Source: Nautilus pompilius
Taxonomy: Eukaryota > Mollusca > Cephalopoda > Nautilida > Nautilidae
DNA length: 64,000 nt
Reading direction: 5' to 3'
Assembly (NCBI GenBank): GCA_018389105.1
Contig: JACATO010000591.1
Location: 296,501 to 360,500, forward strand
Below the pieces are notes generated by a model. That model was given only the letters and a program-made list of their open reading frames with translations. It did no database searches and had not been told where the DNA came from. A program made the position numbers and the translations under genes. Position 1 is the first letter of the stretch; each line of letters begins with the position of its first letter. Positions 12,267-25,600 of this stretch are shown in pieces.

Positions 12267-13277
12267 CTACAGTGGGAATCAGAAAGATTAATGAGATTTA
12301 TTCTCAGACAGATGCAGTAAACACTCAACATATCAGGGGCCTCTAGTTAAATATTCCTCTCCCTGCCATATCCATCCAACAAGGCTATAATTCCAAAAAA
12401 AAATATTCAAAACACAGCAGAGGAAGACAGTGAACGATGATGTTGCAAAATTATCATGATACAAAAAAGGGGAAAGAAATTTTGAATTATTTTTTTCAAA
12501 AAAAATATTTTTTTTTTTAAATCCCATCTAAAAATATTCTTAAAAACTTAAAAAAAAAAAAACATTAACAAACAATCTCTTTGTGATGTAAAAATTCAAA
12601 AAGTCCTCCACCTTAATTTGCTATAGCATCACTATAATAGCCCCGTCATACACGCCTACTATGCTCTTGGGCCTGAACCAATTGCTGATAAATATTTTCC
12701 ACAGAAAAAGATATAACATGTGGAAATCAGAAACAAATAAAATGTGAGGTTGAAAGGAAAGAGTCTATCAACTTGGGTGATGACATGGAAACTATCAGTA
12801 AATATAATCAAGAGTCAATTCAATTTTCTACTACGCAAAACACTGCTGCTGACTGCTGACAGAAACAGCAGAAGAATTATTGTGATCCGTCCTGCTTCAA
12901 AAAATTGTGGTCTAATTTTACGTTAATACCTTTTACAATGATTTTAATCCCTTACAAACAATTCTCTCTTTTTCATTAAAATTATGTAAAAAAAAAAGTA
13001 CAATGAAGCCAATAGGTAATAATGGTGATTTGAAATAAGCACTCATTATTAGTGATACAACAAAATTCTGTATGCTCTAGGCTGTCATTCAAATAAATGG
13101 ATTTAGCCTTTAAAAAAGAAGACATCTTGATAACATTTCAAATATTCTTTTAGGCTTGTTTATGTGAACCAAACAATAGTTTATAGTCAACTTTGATCTC
13201 TCATATTGCAGAATTACTTAAATAATCATATTAAAAAAAAGTTCTATTTGTTCTGGGAGCTGGCAACAATATCTATA
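12267..13277. other. Intronic sequence, nothing recognised
   Basis: AT-rich intron flank up to the hAT target duplication, with A-rich and T-rich runs at 12480-12560. Confidence 0.6.
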
Positions 13278-13285
13278 CCCAAAAG

Positions 13286-15405
13286 CAGGGGTGGGCAAAC
13301 TACGACCCGCCAAAGATTGGTACAGAATTGCCCAAATCATATCATAGTTATGACTGCATTCATTTGACCTTGTCCTGTAATGCCTAGTAATTCCACCAGA
13401 TGCCTCATTGATTTTGCACAGCCGGGCCGCTCTTTGTTATTACTCTGCTACTGCTCTGACCACAGACAAAGAAAAGAAAAGTCGACAGCAAGTGCTGAGT
13501 GTTTAATAAGGAATGGACAACTAAATACTTTTTCACTGAAGTCTGGTCAAAGGCTGTATGTTTTATTTGCCAAGAAACTGTTGCGGTTTTAAAGGAATAC
13601 AACGTCAGCCGTCAATTTTCCACCAAGCATGCTAATTATGCTAACAACCAGTCAAAGCAGGAACAGACAGCTACCACTCAGAGGTTGGCAGCTAATTGGC
13701 AGGCTCAGCAAAACACCTTTATCCGACAAACTGACATCCAAGAATCAAGCACGAAGGCAAGTTATTTGCTGGCATTCAAATTAGCAAAGACCAGTAAGCC
13801 TTTCTCCGAAGAGGAGTTTCTCAAAGAGTGCATGGTAGAGACAGCAGGTATCTTGTGTCCTGAGAGTAAGAACAAATTAGTTTATCAAGCAGGACAGTGA
13901 CTCGCTGTGTTGAGCTGATTGAAGAAGACTTAGTTAGCAAGCTAAACAAAAAAGCAGAGTCATTCACATTATATTCCTTGGCACTGGATGAAAGTAATTA
14001 CATTAAGGACACCGCTCAGTTTTTAATTTTCATCAGAGGGATTAATGACAATTTTGAAATAACCGAGGAGATTTTGGAATCCCTACAAGGGAAAATGCAG
14101 GGAGAGGACTTGTATAACAGCATGTCTGGGGTCATCATGAGGCACAAGCTACCTTGGAGTAAGCTCGCCAACGTTACCACAGATGGATTGCCATATCTGA
14201 CAGGAAAAAACGTTGGGTTGCTCAAAAGAATCCAGGAGAGAACGAAAGAGGACAACCCCGAACAGGAGGTAATTTTCTTACACTGCATAATCCACCAAGA
14301 AGCACTGTGCAAATCCGTATTGCAGCTTGACCACGTAGTGAAGCCAGTTGTAAAGCTTGTTAATTTTATTCGGGCGAGGGGACTTCAGCATCGTCAATTT
14401 ATTAAGTTTCTTGAAGAGACTGACGGCGATCACCAGGACTTACTTTATCATTCCAATGTCCACTGGTTAAGTTTGGGGAAAGTATGTCAACGAGTGTTGG
14501 AGCTAAAACAGGAGATTATCTCATTTTTGGAGCAACTTGAGAAAGTTGACAATTTTCCTGAGCCGAGTGATGCCAATTGGCTTTGTGATTTAGCTTTTGC
14601 TGTGGACATTTTGACACACATGAATGAGCTGAACGTGAAGCTACAAGGGAAAGACCAGTTTGTGCATGAAATGTACACAAACCTCAGAGCCTTCAAAACC
14701 AAGCTAGCTTTATTCTCAAAGCAAATGTCAAACAAGTCATTCACTCATTTCCCCACACTGGCGACACTGAAAGAGGCCCCTCAGCATGTAAAAAAATACA
14801 GGAAATCACTGGATGACCTGCATGGAGAATTTTGCCGTTGGTTCTCTGATTTTGGAAAAATTGACAAGTCACTTCAGCTGGTGTCATGTCCCTTCACACA
14901 AGATCCTGAAACGGTGCCACAGGAGTTGCAGTTGGAACTAATTGATCTCTAATGTGACACCATCTTGGAGGAGAAGTTCCACTCTCTTAAACTGGATGGG
15001 TTTTATGCTTCATTAAGCCCAGCCAAATTTCCAAGTATCCGGAAGATGGCACAGATGATGCTGGTGTTGTTTGGATCTACGTATGTCTGTGAACAGACTT
15101 TTTGTGTGATGAACACCAGCAAAGCACCCCACAGATCCCAGTTGAGTGATGAACACCTCAGATCTGTTTTGAGAATTGCCACAACAAAACTAACACCAGA
15201 CTTTGATGCACTGGCAAAAAAAGATGATCAACAACACTGCTCCCACTAAAAGTGAATGTAAGAATTAACACTGTAATGCCATTTTTGTTTATCTTTGATA
15301 TGCTGATATGATATGCTTTGATATGCATCTGGTGATGACAGACAGGCCAGGCCAAATTTTAAAAGTCAATGTGGCCCCTGAGCCAAAAAGGTTTCCCCAC
15401 CCCTG
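13286..15405 (+). mobile_element. hAT transposon, nearly complete, 2120 bp
   Basis: The left end begins CAGGGGTGGGCAAAC. The right end, read inward, begins CAGGGGTGGGGAAACC, giving imperfect terminal inverted repeats of the hAT type. Flanking octamers are CCCAAAAG (13278-13285) and CCCTAAAG (15406-15413), an 8-bp target duplication with one mismatch. The element carries one transposase-like gene and sits in a CACNA2D intron in antisense orientation to the host gene. Confidence 0.93.
13454..15249 (+). pseudogene. hAT transposase, GTF2IRD2/ZBED5-like, three breaks
   Basis: About 590 codons align as one hAT transposase of the GTF2IRD2/ZBED5-like group. An N-terminal KKRKVDS basic start leads to a BED-like finger (AVCFICQE, then KHANYANN). 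LALDES..IKDTAQF and TTDGLPYLTGKNVG are the hAT RNase-H-like landmarks. The C-terminal dimerisation part includes FGSTYVCEQTFCVMN and SQLSDEHLRSVLRIA. Breaks: a TGA where arginine is expected (13498-13500), a one-base frameshift near 13876, and a TAA at 14950-14952 where the family has glutamine. The rest is intact, so inactivation looks recent. Confidence 0.88.
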
Positions 15406-15442
15406 CCCTAAAGCATCTCATTAATAGCATGTTGTTACTTAC

Positions 15443-15499
15443 AGCACCAGCTGTCCTGTTATACACAGGTAATGTCACAGTTGTCATCATTCCCAGCCC
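15443..15499 (-). CDS. CACNA2D: CACNA2D exon: Cache strand GLGMMTTVTLPVYN
   Basis: A 57-nt, phase 0-0 exon with acceptor TTATATAG and donor GCT/GTAAGT. It encodes GLGMMTTVTLPVYNRTAGA, matching the family LGL..T.TLPV[FY]N.T. NRT is a potential N-glycosylation site. A hAT transposon begins 38 bp downstream in the transcript. Confidence 0.93.
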
Positions 15500-17430
15500 C
15501 TATATAAAAAAGAAAACAAGCAGTTAATAGAACTGCAATATTTTCAGTTGCACAAACATTTTACAGTTATTTAAGTTTTTATTAATGTATAGTAAATCGT
15601 GGACCACTCAAACACAGTAGTTTTCATTTACTAAATGAAAAATATTCAGAATATATTCTTAGAAAATTTCTTGGTAATTTGATTAAAACGTAGGTTTCAA
15701 ATGTTATCTATCATTTCAGTAGAGCAAATCTTCTTATTATGTATATGCTCAATTATTAGGAAATGTTTCTAATATATATGTATGTATGTATGCATTACAG
15801 AACTGCTTTTTGGCTGAACAAAGTAATGTGTGGGAGAAAATGTTAGTCATGCAACCATAAAGTGGCCCCTATTCCACCTTTGTACACCATAACTAATGTT
15901 AGTGCATATTGCAGTGGTTAGTCAGTGACAAAGCGAATCATGCAGTTAAAATTTATATGACACAGAAGGCTGTTTTGTTTTTGAACAAAAACTCACCAGA
16001 AACCAACAAAAAAACCACAACTTTAAACAGAAAGAAAGAATACACAAACCAACCTGATAGCTTTCGGAACATTACTCAAATTAGGGATATGCACAGAAAT
16101 CAATAAAATATGAATAGTAGTAGTTAGAAAAGCCATGAGTCACAAACGGCATCTTTGCCTCTAAGTTTCTTTGGTCCACTGATTGCAAATCAAGAATGAC
16201 ACATTAGATGTCTGCTTCTCTGCTGTTGTTTTAGTCCTACTCTTAAAGCTGTCTGGTTTCTTTTTTTTCTTCAGAATTTTGATTTATTTTAAAAAAATCA
16301 GTTTTTAAAACAAATGAAAAAAATACTGGCAGCAGCATTATCAAGGTGGCAGAGGTGCTGCCAGACTGTCAGTACCAATAATAAGCCAGCCAACCAGAAG
16401 ATAAGTGCTGTTGTTATGATAAATGATAGTGAACACTACTGTCAAAATGAGTGAGTAAAAGTCTACAAAACGCTGCTAGGTCATCAATAAAGGAGTTATT
16501 TTATCATACAGAACTTATCTGTTCTTAATCTTTAATTCATTAACTTCATTCAAATCATGACATTGATGGCATACATATGCATTAACACAAATATTGTGCC
16601 TGAAACATTTGAGAATTGAATTAATTCAGTTTGTTAAGATCTAACCAATACTTTTTTTTTTCCATTTGATGTTTGTACAATATAGCATTTTAGTGATAAT
16701 ATTACAAAATTTTAGGTAAAAATAGAGTAACAATACTCTGAAAACATTGTGCTTCATAGAGGTAATTCCATGTTTTGCTTTTTGGCTTGAAATAGAGTAT
16801 AAAACTTTACATTATATACTAGTCATGTGATCACTCAGTATAGCGTAGTGTTACATTATAAGATCAGAACAAAAATGAAAGGATCTCAGGATAGCAGCTC
16901 ACTAAGGTCAGTAAAATCCAGGGTAACCCTGCAAAACTGCACAATCAAAAGTTTAAGCTAGCTACAATCAGGCAGGTGTCATGGTGGTGAAAAAGACTAT
17001 AGGTTTACTCAAAGATTATCAGAAACTTAATAACTGACACATGCGATATAAATAAACAGCAAACAGAAGTGACCGAAGAACTAAAATAGATCAGGATCAT
17101 CAAGAAGCAGGTTTTAAAACAAAGTTTATTATGTCGAGAAAAGCAGACAGAACAAATTTTTTTTACCTCTAACATGTAACTCTTTCCTAATGACTTTGTT
17201 CAATGGAAAAAATTTCTTTGTATTGATATTTAAATGGTAATAAAGTTGGTTTTTTTTTAATGGAAAGCAAACCCTAGAACTATTGCAATGTTTGATTCTT
17301 GATATGTATCAAATAAAACAAACAACGAACAACTGTTTGCGTAGCAAGAAATTATCTAATGAATTTTCTTCTTTTTGCTTTGTTAATCACTCTAAAGTAC
17401 TGGCTAAGTTTGAAGAGAAATCAAAGCATT
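15500..17430. other. Intronic sequence, short microsatellite
   Basis: AT-rich intron. A short TATG-type repeat lies at about 15772-15792. A weak Tc1-like continuation may exist upstream of 17430 but I could not align it. Confidence 0.5.
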
Positions 17431-17720
17431 CAACTTCTTCCCTGGGCACCCCAAAGACCTGATATTAGTCCAACCAAGCACCTTTGAGAACAATTGGACC
17501 ATCAGCTAGGAATAGCCCATCCACATCCTGCCATCAATATGATGGAATTAATTAACTCAGTCATATGAATAGAGGAACCTGGACCTGACCATGATACAAA
17601 ATCTCAATGATTCAATGCCAAAGAAATTAGACTCTTATTGCAAAAGTGGCTTGACAAACAAAGTATAACAAAGAATTTTGTTCTATTATTTGTCATTTAT
17701 CACAACATACTAAAACATAA
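17430..17720 (+). mobile_element. Tc1-like relic, 3' part (copy 1 of 3)
   Basis: A frame with stops reads PDISPTKHL.EQLDHQLG then HPHPAINMMEL, the end of a Tc1 DDE domain (PDLSPIEHLWDQL). The following DNA resembles the 3' parts of the copies at 19600-20440 and 21690-22600. Confidence 0.55.
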
Positions 17721-19599
17721 CAACATCATGTGACCAAATTCTTATGCATATTTTGTTTTATAGTATCTTGAAGAGAGTTTGTATTGGAAATCTGGAAGTT
17801 TGTGTGCTGGTTTGTAGACAGTTACCAAGAAAATTGACAAAGATATTAGACACAGGTGATGTAAATACATGCTTGATGTATGTGAAGTTAATTTGTCAAG
17901 AAATAAACATGCAAAACAGTTCTCACAGAGAGGTTCCTCTGAAAACTCAAACTTCTACACTACCTATATAACAATATCATGCCAACATTTTAAACATTGT
18001 ATACATTCATATATTCCAATTAGTAACCAAGTTTTGACCTGTCTATAAGTCCTAACATGCCACATCAGAAAATCCCCCTAAGAACATGCATTTGCAGTTC
18101 TGAAAACAAATGTATGTTTATGGAGCATACAATTTTACATTAACATTAATTATCACTTTCCATATAATCTTGCATAATCAATCTGATGCAGACTTGTTAT
18201 ACTAATAATTGGTATCTCTAAAATACAGTATGCTATTTCTGAAAATTAATCCAAAGTACAAGCAAATTAGTACAGGATGACGGTACCTCAATACTCACTT
18301 TTACAACAGAATTTATACATTAGTAAATAATATTTTTTAATTCAAAAATCATGATGAGTAATGTAAGAATTCAGTTTCATGAAACAATAAGTAGGCCAAT
18401 AATACTGAAGATAAATAAAATAATTATACAATCTGAAATTATTTTGCACAAAAAATAAATACATATCTATAATTAATCTAAATGATTTAAACACGTTAAA
18501 ATTGCATAAAATTCCACATTAACCACTTTAAGATAATATTTAGAAGAAATCTCCAAATATTTATAAGCTTTTATCACTTTGTTAAATAAAAATATATTAT
18601 CAAAATTCCAAGTTAAAATTCTGAACATAGTCAACAAAGCATTGAAATTATGCACACACAAACATTAATATTAAAAAACAATAGATACAACACAATATAC
18701 TGGCAGGTAACTAGTCATATAAATATTAAAAAATAGGGAATATCAATATCTCTGATCTCATTCTGTAGGGAGTTGGCAAAAATAAAAGAAAAAGAAAAAA
18801 GGTCAAAGTTTACCAAATCACTGAACAGTGGCATTACACAACAATCTCTCTTGAATGTGCTGGGCATCTGCAAATATTCTTGAACAATAGTTTCTGACAA
18901 GTCCTGCTTTCTGGACTTCTATGATCAATTTGGAAATGTTGGAAGATAACTAAAGGAGCACAATGTTATTGTACAAAGGTGTGAAACTATGCAATTTCAT
19001 TATGGTATATGATAAAGAAACTGCTGTGCAAGACCAACTTTCATTTTACCCAAGGCTATGTTCCAGAGAAATAATAGTGAAACAAAATCCTCTCACCCAT
19101 CTTTGAGAGACTTACATGATGGCATCAAAGCTGTTTTGCCTTTCAAAATGTCACTTTGATTTGATGCAGTCAGGTGGTTCTAGCATATGGCAGTGAATAC
19201 TGAACCCTTAGCATGGCCAGCAATAAACCCTATTCATTCTCCAATTGTTTAGCAACAGCAGGTGCACACGAGTATCAAAAAACCCACCAATAATGTTAAG
19301 AGTCAACACTATCTTATGGGAAGAATAGGCTGCTGCTATTAGACAACTCATTAAAACAGAAGCATGCCTAATTGAATCAGGCTCTATATGCAAAACATTG
19401 GGAGTGTTAATTGATATAAAAAATTACTTCAAAATAATACATGGGTTACTGTTTGTTATCTTTTTTTTTGAAACTTTTCAGTTTTTCTCAAAACTGTTAT
19501 TACATGAAAATGAGCACTATTCAATAAACTTTGATATTTATCAGTTTTAAAAAAATTTCATGAATATTTACCAGTGCTCTGCCATATTAATTTGGTCGT
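17721..19599. other. Intronic sequence, nothing recognised
   Basis: AT-rich intron. No supported coding or repeat feature. Confidence 0.55.
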
Positions 19600-20440
19600 T
19601 CTCATAAATGGATATGACTGAAATTTATATATTTTAGGTATGGATGGCCAGATAATCAATGTGTATTTCCATCATGCTGAAAATAAGTAGATCTTGTGAC
19701 ATTTATCTCAAGTCATTTTATAGATCTTTCAAAGTGTAACCAGTAACAGGCTGTAGAAGGCAAAAAATTTCAATTTCTCATGGGTCTCTGGCCAATATTT
19801 CACATAGATCACTAAAATAAATGTCATTGCTACAACAAACAACCTAACCTTCAAGAGTTACACATGACAAGGAAACACCATTACTTACCACATCCACACT
19901 CGCAGTAAAGATTCTCTTTCCAATATCACCCATGTAACAGAAATGAACAAAAGAAGGGTCCTTCATTACTGTATAGGTAAAGATAATCAGAAGACTAATT
20001 ATTGGTGGTGTTTACTCTTCTTCAACGAGTCCAGGTTTATCAATTCATTTCTAGAGGTCACATGATTTGGAGAAAATCCATCAAATACATTCAACCACAA
20101 TATCTTCAACCTAATCATGTATGGAGACAAGAGAAATGCCATGGTATAGGCTGTAATCTGACATAGTGGAAAGACAAAGTTGGTGTTTGTCAAAGGATGT
20201 CTCAATTCTGTCAGATCCAATTGAGCACATGGGAGGCAACTAGATCATTAGTTTAAAGCCATCCATTCACATCCCACCAACATGAAATTAACAAAGCTCT
20301 CACATGGATATGGGAAAAATTTGATTATACCATAATACAAAATGATTCAATGCCAAACAGTGTAGGAACTCTTTGTGTTGCAAAAATGTGACTTGACCAA
20401 GTACTAACAAAGAATTGCACTATTACTAATCTTTTTTTTT
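19600..20440 (+). mobile_element. Tc1-like relic (copy 2 of 3)
   Basis: Its DNA aligns in two blocks to the copy at 21690-22600, for example around the GCCAGATAATCAATGTG block near 19646 and the TCTAGAGGTCACATGA block near 20052. LLFFNESRF near 20013 matches the transposase LFSDESRF motif. The middle (about 19870-19990) aligns poorly and overlaps the candidate exon at 19889-19960. Confidence 0.5.
19889..19960 (-). CDS. Candidate optional 24-codon exon, uncertain
   Basis: A possible 72-nt, phase 0-0 exon with a very strong donor (GATGTG/GTAAGT) and a weaker acceptor (ATGAAG). It would add a segment containing YMGDIGKRIFTASVDV between the alternative pair and the GLGMMTTVTLPVYN exon. I do not recognise this segment in family members I know. 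The better-looking acceptor at 19968 would put a stop in frame. Tc1-like relic sequence flanks it on both sides, so it could be an exonised transposon, a lineage-specific exon, or chance. Confidence 0.35.
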
Positions 20441-21689
20441 TTTTTTTTGTACAAAATGAAAGTTTCCAAATTATTATGGCAGGTCACTGTAGCTGAAAAA
20501 GAATATCCACTCAACCATTTGTTAACATTATCAATCATTAATCACACACATATGTACTACTGTATAAACAAAAAAACAAACATCAGCAAGGAACAAACAA
20601 ACTGCATACACAAGTCAGAGCCATTGTGCTGATAGAAACATTTTAATGGAAGCACACATAATAAAGTAATATTTTTGTATCTTCACATTTTAGCTGCAGT
20701 TATCTAATATTTTTAACAAAACAAAAAAGAAATTGCTAACACTTACACAAGGCTGCCAAAGTAAAGATATATCAAACTTCAACATTTCTTCCTCAGTGAA
20801 TTCACTGCTATATCAATGTACATAAAGCTGAAAGCAGGCAGTGTGCTCAACAAACTGCAGAACAGGTACATTTATAGAGAAAGATGAGGAGCATGTACAT
20901 ACAAGAACACTACTTTAAAGGTCCATGGCAACGTATTTTTAAAATAAGATAATTATCTAAGTGTATATTAAATACACATATTCAGTAAATTTTATTTAAA
21001 TATTAGTAATTACCTCAGCAAAACTACTTAAATTATCACAAGCAATGTCGGAAAGCAGATTGTCGGTCCAAGCTATGTGAAGTGTTAATGAGAACCTTAC
21101 TCAGCTGTAGCACTGTTAGTAAAGCAAGCACTTTAGAAGAATCAAATTATTCTAATAAATACAGTAATGATAGGAGATTCTTTAAGCAAGTATGTGATGA
21201 TGAGATAGACGGAAAATGGTAGATGCAGGCAAAAAAAATCCAAAAATATCAATAGGAGTCAATGAGAAGTTTGACAATAAGTCTCGTATTTTTCAAGGTC
21301 AGGGTGACAACCACAGCAGGCATGCATAGTAATTACAAAAGGCAAACAAGATAATAGTAAGTCAAAAGTGCAAATCCTATTATGTAAATGCAATGTTCTT
21401 ACCATTTTACATTTTTATTTAAAGAATGATTTAAATTTTATTTAAAAAGAAAATTGTGATTTTTTGGTTGAAAGAAAAATCATGGTGCATTTCAAAATAG
21501 CAGGCTAGCAAAATTGAATTCTGATTTTATAATGCCAAAAATCTAATAAGCTAGCTTTATACATCATCACCTCTACAAATACACTAAAAGTTTTACTTTA
21601 TTGTATGAAAAATGTGGAATAACTAATCCGTTAATTTATTTTTACTTGATGGCATACAGTGCTTGGGGCACTACATTAAGTCGATAAAT
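20441..21689. other. Intronic sequence, nothing recognised
   Basis: AT-rich intron beginning with an 18-base T run at about 20431-20448. Nothing else supported. Confidence 0.5.
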
Positions 21690-22600
21690 GCAACCAAAAT
21701 TTAATATGTCAGTTGGAGATTTAGGTGGACAAATAGCCAATGTGCACTATCACCATGCTGATAACACATGGGTCTCATAATATTTCCTCCTTTATCCAAA
21801 GTCATGTTATATGCTATTCAGAGTGGCCAGTCAATGATAGACTGCAAAAGATCAACATTTCTGATGGATCTGTGGACAATAATTATTGCTACAGCAAAGT
21901 CATTACTCGCTGTTTGCAATCACACAAAATTCTCTTGCTGAAATGACTCATGTAACACACGAGTAAATAAAAAAAATCGCAACATCACCTCCAGTAATGG
22001 CTCTACTATCTGACAGAAATAAAAAGCTTTGATATGTTGGATCAGATGACATTACTGACAAAACCCTGAAGTATTAGAAGCATGTATTCTTCTATGGTAA
22101 GTCCAGTTTTCTTCAATTCATGTCTGGAGGTCACACCTGACTTTGGAGAACATCTAACAAGTACCTTCAGCCCAATACATTTAGCCCACAGTCAAGTTTA
22201 GAGGCAGAGTGTCTTGCTATGAGTTGCAATCTGGCAAGATTGAAAGACAGAAATGGTGTTTGCCAAAAGATGTCTAATTTTTGTTCGGTACATCTCCAAA
22301 GACATATCTACCATTGTACCAACAAGGAATACTGAGATTCAGTGCCATACTTCCCAAATGTCAACAGTCTGATAAAGGAATCAAAATAATTAACTTCTTC
22401 CCTATTGTCAGGTAAGAGCAACCCTCCACATCCTGCCAATATCATTGAATTAAAAGATGTGCTCTCACAAATATTGGGATATTTGAACCAGACTGATACA
22501 AAATCTTAATAATTTAACTCTTAAAGGATAGAGGGTCTTCATGCTACAAAAGTGGGTAATGAGTGGTTGAACAAGTACCATCATAAAGAATCTGTTGCTT
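21690..22600 (+). mobile_element. Tc1-like relic (copy 3 of 3)
   Basis: The longest copy of this decayed Tc1 group. Broken frames recall HH.DNTW, then a finger/helix-turn-helix part, and a 3' HPANIIEL segment. Many stops. Terminal repeats were not identified. Confidence 0.5.
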
Positions 22601-25600
22601 ACTTCCCCCTCTTTTTGTTGTTGCCATTTTTAAAAAAACTGTAAAAATAGCAGTTAGCTAAGATAGATACATACATACAGCAAGCCTGCTTGCTTTATTA
22701 ACAGCAGAATAAAGATCAGTAAAAACTGTTTTAATTTGCTACATTTTAAAACATTTTCTGACTCTCAATCAGAAGCCAAGCTCTTTGATAGCTAAATATA
22801 ATTTCATATAATGCCTTCTATATATTTTGTTACTTCTGAAATGTTCTTTTTTTCTTTATCAGCTGTAACTGTTTAATTTTATTTTTACATAAAGGTAAAT
22901 AATAAGATATAACTTACAGAAAATTGCATATTTTTCATTTTGATTTTCCACCCTAAAGCTTCAATCATAATATGAACTAGATGGTTTGCATTAGCATAGT
23001 TCGCTTGTTGATTTGTCTGTCTACCCACTGATCAGTGCTTCTACTTTTCTTTCTGAAGTGAAAAGACTGAGGCTTATGTCTACAAAACATTTAAAATAAA
23101 TTCACTAAATATTTCACAAATAGATAAAAGATTTAAATACATTTTTTTCTTGCCATGGACCTCTATACATTTTTTTTCTGACAGAAAGTAATAAAATTTG
23201 AAGCAAGTTTTGACCAAATTTTAATCATTTTCAATTTCTGTAGCTGAATTACAGAAGCAAATGACTGAAGAGTTTTCATTTGGCTCCTGTAGATTAACTA
23301 CACCGAATGGTAGTCTCAAGTTACAGAATGTTAATGAACTTAAAAAAAAAAAGTAGACTTTAATTTCTTTTAAGGAATATTTTAAACTTCAATGATACAC
23401 CACAGAATACTTACTCTTTGTTATGCATATTTCTGACTAGGCCTTTCTAAACAGATCCATCCAATTTTCAAATCAGAAGAGTATCTCAAGTGAATTTCTA
23501 TGATGCCCTTTTAAGTGACATTGTCCCTACCAAAGCGTGTCCCTCAGCTATCTAGTATATGAAGGTTCAACAAGTATCCAATTTATAATAAATAAATCTT
23601 CAACTAGTAAAGAACATTGTTGTCTGGAATTAAATATAAAAATGATGCATAGGTTGGTTCTCTCTGCATTTGTTATTTTTTTTAAAATACCTGTAAATCT
23701 GAACATTAGGCTTGCTAAAACTAACCTGGCCTTTCTGTCCATTCCCTACAGATTCCTTAAATATAACTCAAAGCCATATCATATTTAATGTTAGCTCATA
23801 ATTTTTATGCTGAAAGAAGTTTTCATTTCTGATTAAGGTCCATTATGTAAGTTTTTATTCAAATTATTCATAAAAATGGCATTACCAATTAGCATAGAAA
23901 AGTATTCTGTAAAAAAATCATAATAAAGAAAATCTGCCATTTCCTTGTATTATTCAATCTCCTGGTACTCAAGCTTCTCTTTATCCACTAGTTTCCTTCC
24001 CATTAAAATTCTAAATACCCTTTTAGTTCTCATTCCAGACTTTTAAAGTTAAAACAAGGGTCAAAATGCAGTAGCTAAGCAATCTATCCTAGATACCCTG
24101 CATGGTTTTATTTATTGAAGTCAGAACTGAGTTTAGTTCCATGTTCCTTATCTTACACAAGTGTTAACATCATTTCCAATATGCTAATGAACAACATTGT
24201 CTAACACATTCTGTACATTAGAGAAAACAATCACAAACTATTTTCCAAGTTCTCTGATGTATATTTAAATACTCTACAACTAACCTAGCAGTACAATATA
24301 TACCACAAAAACAAAAGAAATCTGTTGACAAAATCATTTAAGCAATGGTGGATATATCCTCTGATATTTAAGTTTCAGAAAAATTACTTCAGTTCAATTC
24401 AGTTTTTTTTGTTTTTTTTAAATATCAGAGTTTATAACTCATAGTGGTAACTGTTCTAACTTTAGACCCACAGGTGTAACTCACCAAAAGCTCATAATAG
24501 AAAATATTCAGCTCGATATCAGCCAGTTTCCTGTAATAACTAATAAAAGTGCAGCTACTGTGAAAATACATTCCCAACAGTTGTCACTCATCCAATCAGA
24601 TAGTTGATGCATAAATTACAAAAATAATGCAATCATTTGTCCATTCAACCAGGGCGCAATAAATTAATGTAATATATTTTTTTTTTTTTACATAGCAACA
24701 TCATGAGACCTAAGCTCTTCTCTCTAACTTAATCAATACAACTGTTAATATTCTGCCTTCTGTTATGGTTTTTTTTTCTAATTAGGACAGACAGAAATAG
24801 AATGCATAATCAGTTCTAAAACAGATGCATCTAAATATCAGTTCAGCCGTTCAAATTAAAAATTATTTTTTAAATCAGAGATGGCAAATACTTTTCTTCG
24901 TGCAGATTTACATGTAAATTTTTATATATATTAGAATATTTTGAGTTTAACTATGTCATTAATATGTATTTAGCTTTCATGTGAATTAAACTGTTTTTAA
25001 TCCACCTGCATACCTGGGTAAAATAAGAAATAACATCAATGCAACAGCTAAATAAAACTAAAATAAATTATTTCACATCTACAAAATGAACAAATGCTGC
25101 ACAATTGGATATTTCCCACCTTTTTTTTTTTATTTTTACACAAATGTGAAAAGAAAGACTAGAAGCTGGCAATATTAGGTTAAGTGTTTTAAGCATATAT
25201 TTTGTTTAATTTCCTTAACAAAAACAGTAAATGCAAAAGATACTGGATTGTCTTTATTTATTCCAAAAATAATGTTAGGTCTACATGCTTTCTAGAAGTA
25301 TTCTGCATTGTCTGGTATTTAGCACCACACTTGTTCAAACTGTTGTCCTTCGATCTGTTTTACTCTTCACTGCTGAGTTCAATTGTTGTTTATTCTCATT
25401 TAACATCTAATGGAAATATTGTTTAAATAATCCCAAAACAACTCACAATCAAAAGCACAAGATGATGAACACATGCAGTGCCAAATGTAACATTTCTGAT
25501 ATCATCATGACATGTGATAGTCAAATCACCTTCTACTGTGGTTGCAGCAAACATGTAAAATATAACATTTAATATTTATTTTTGGTTGCTAGTAAAAAGC

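Noticed and set aside
19889..19968. Alternative acceptor CTATACAG at 19969-19970 for the candidate exon
   Set aside because: It gives an 80-nt exon that begins with an in-frame TAA when joined at phase 0 to the upstream exons.
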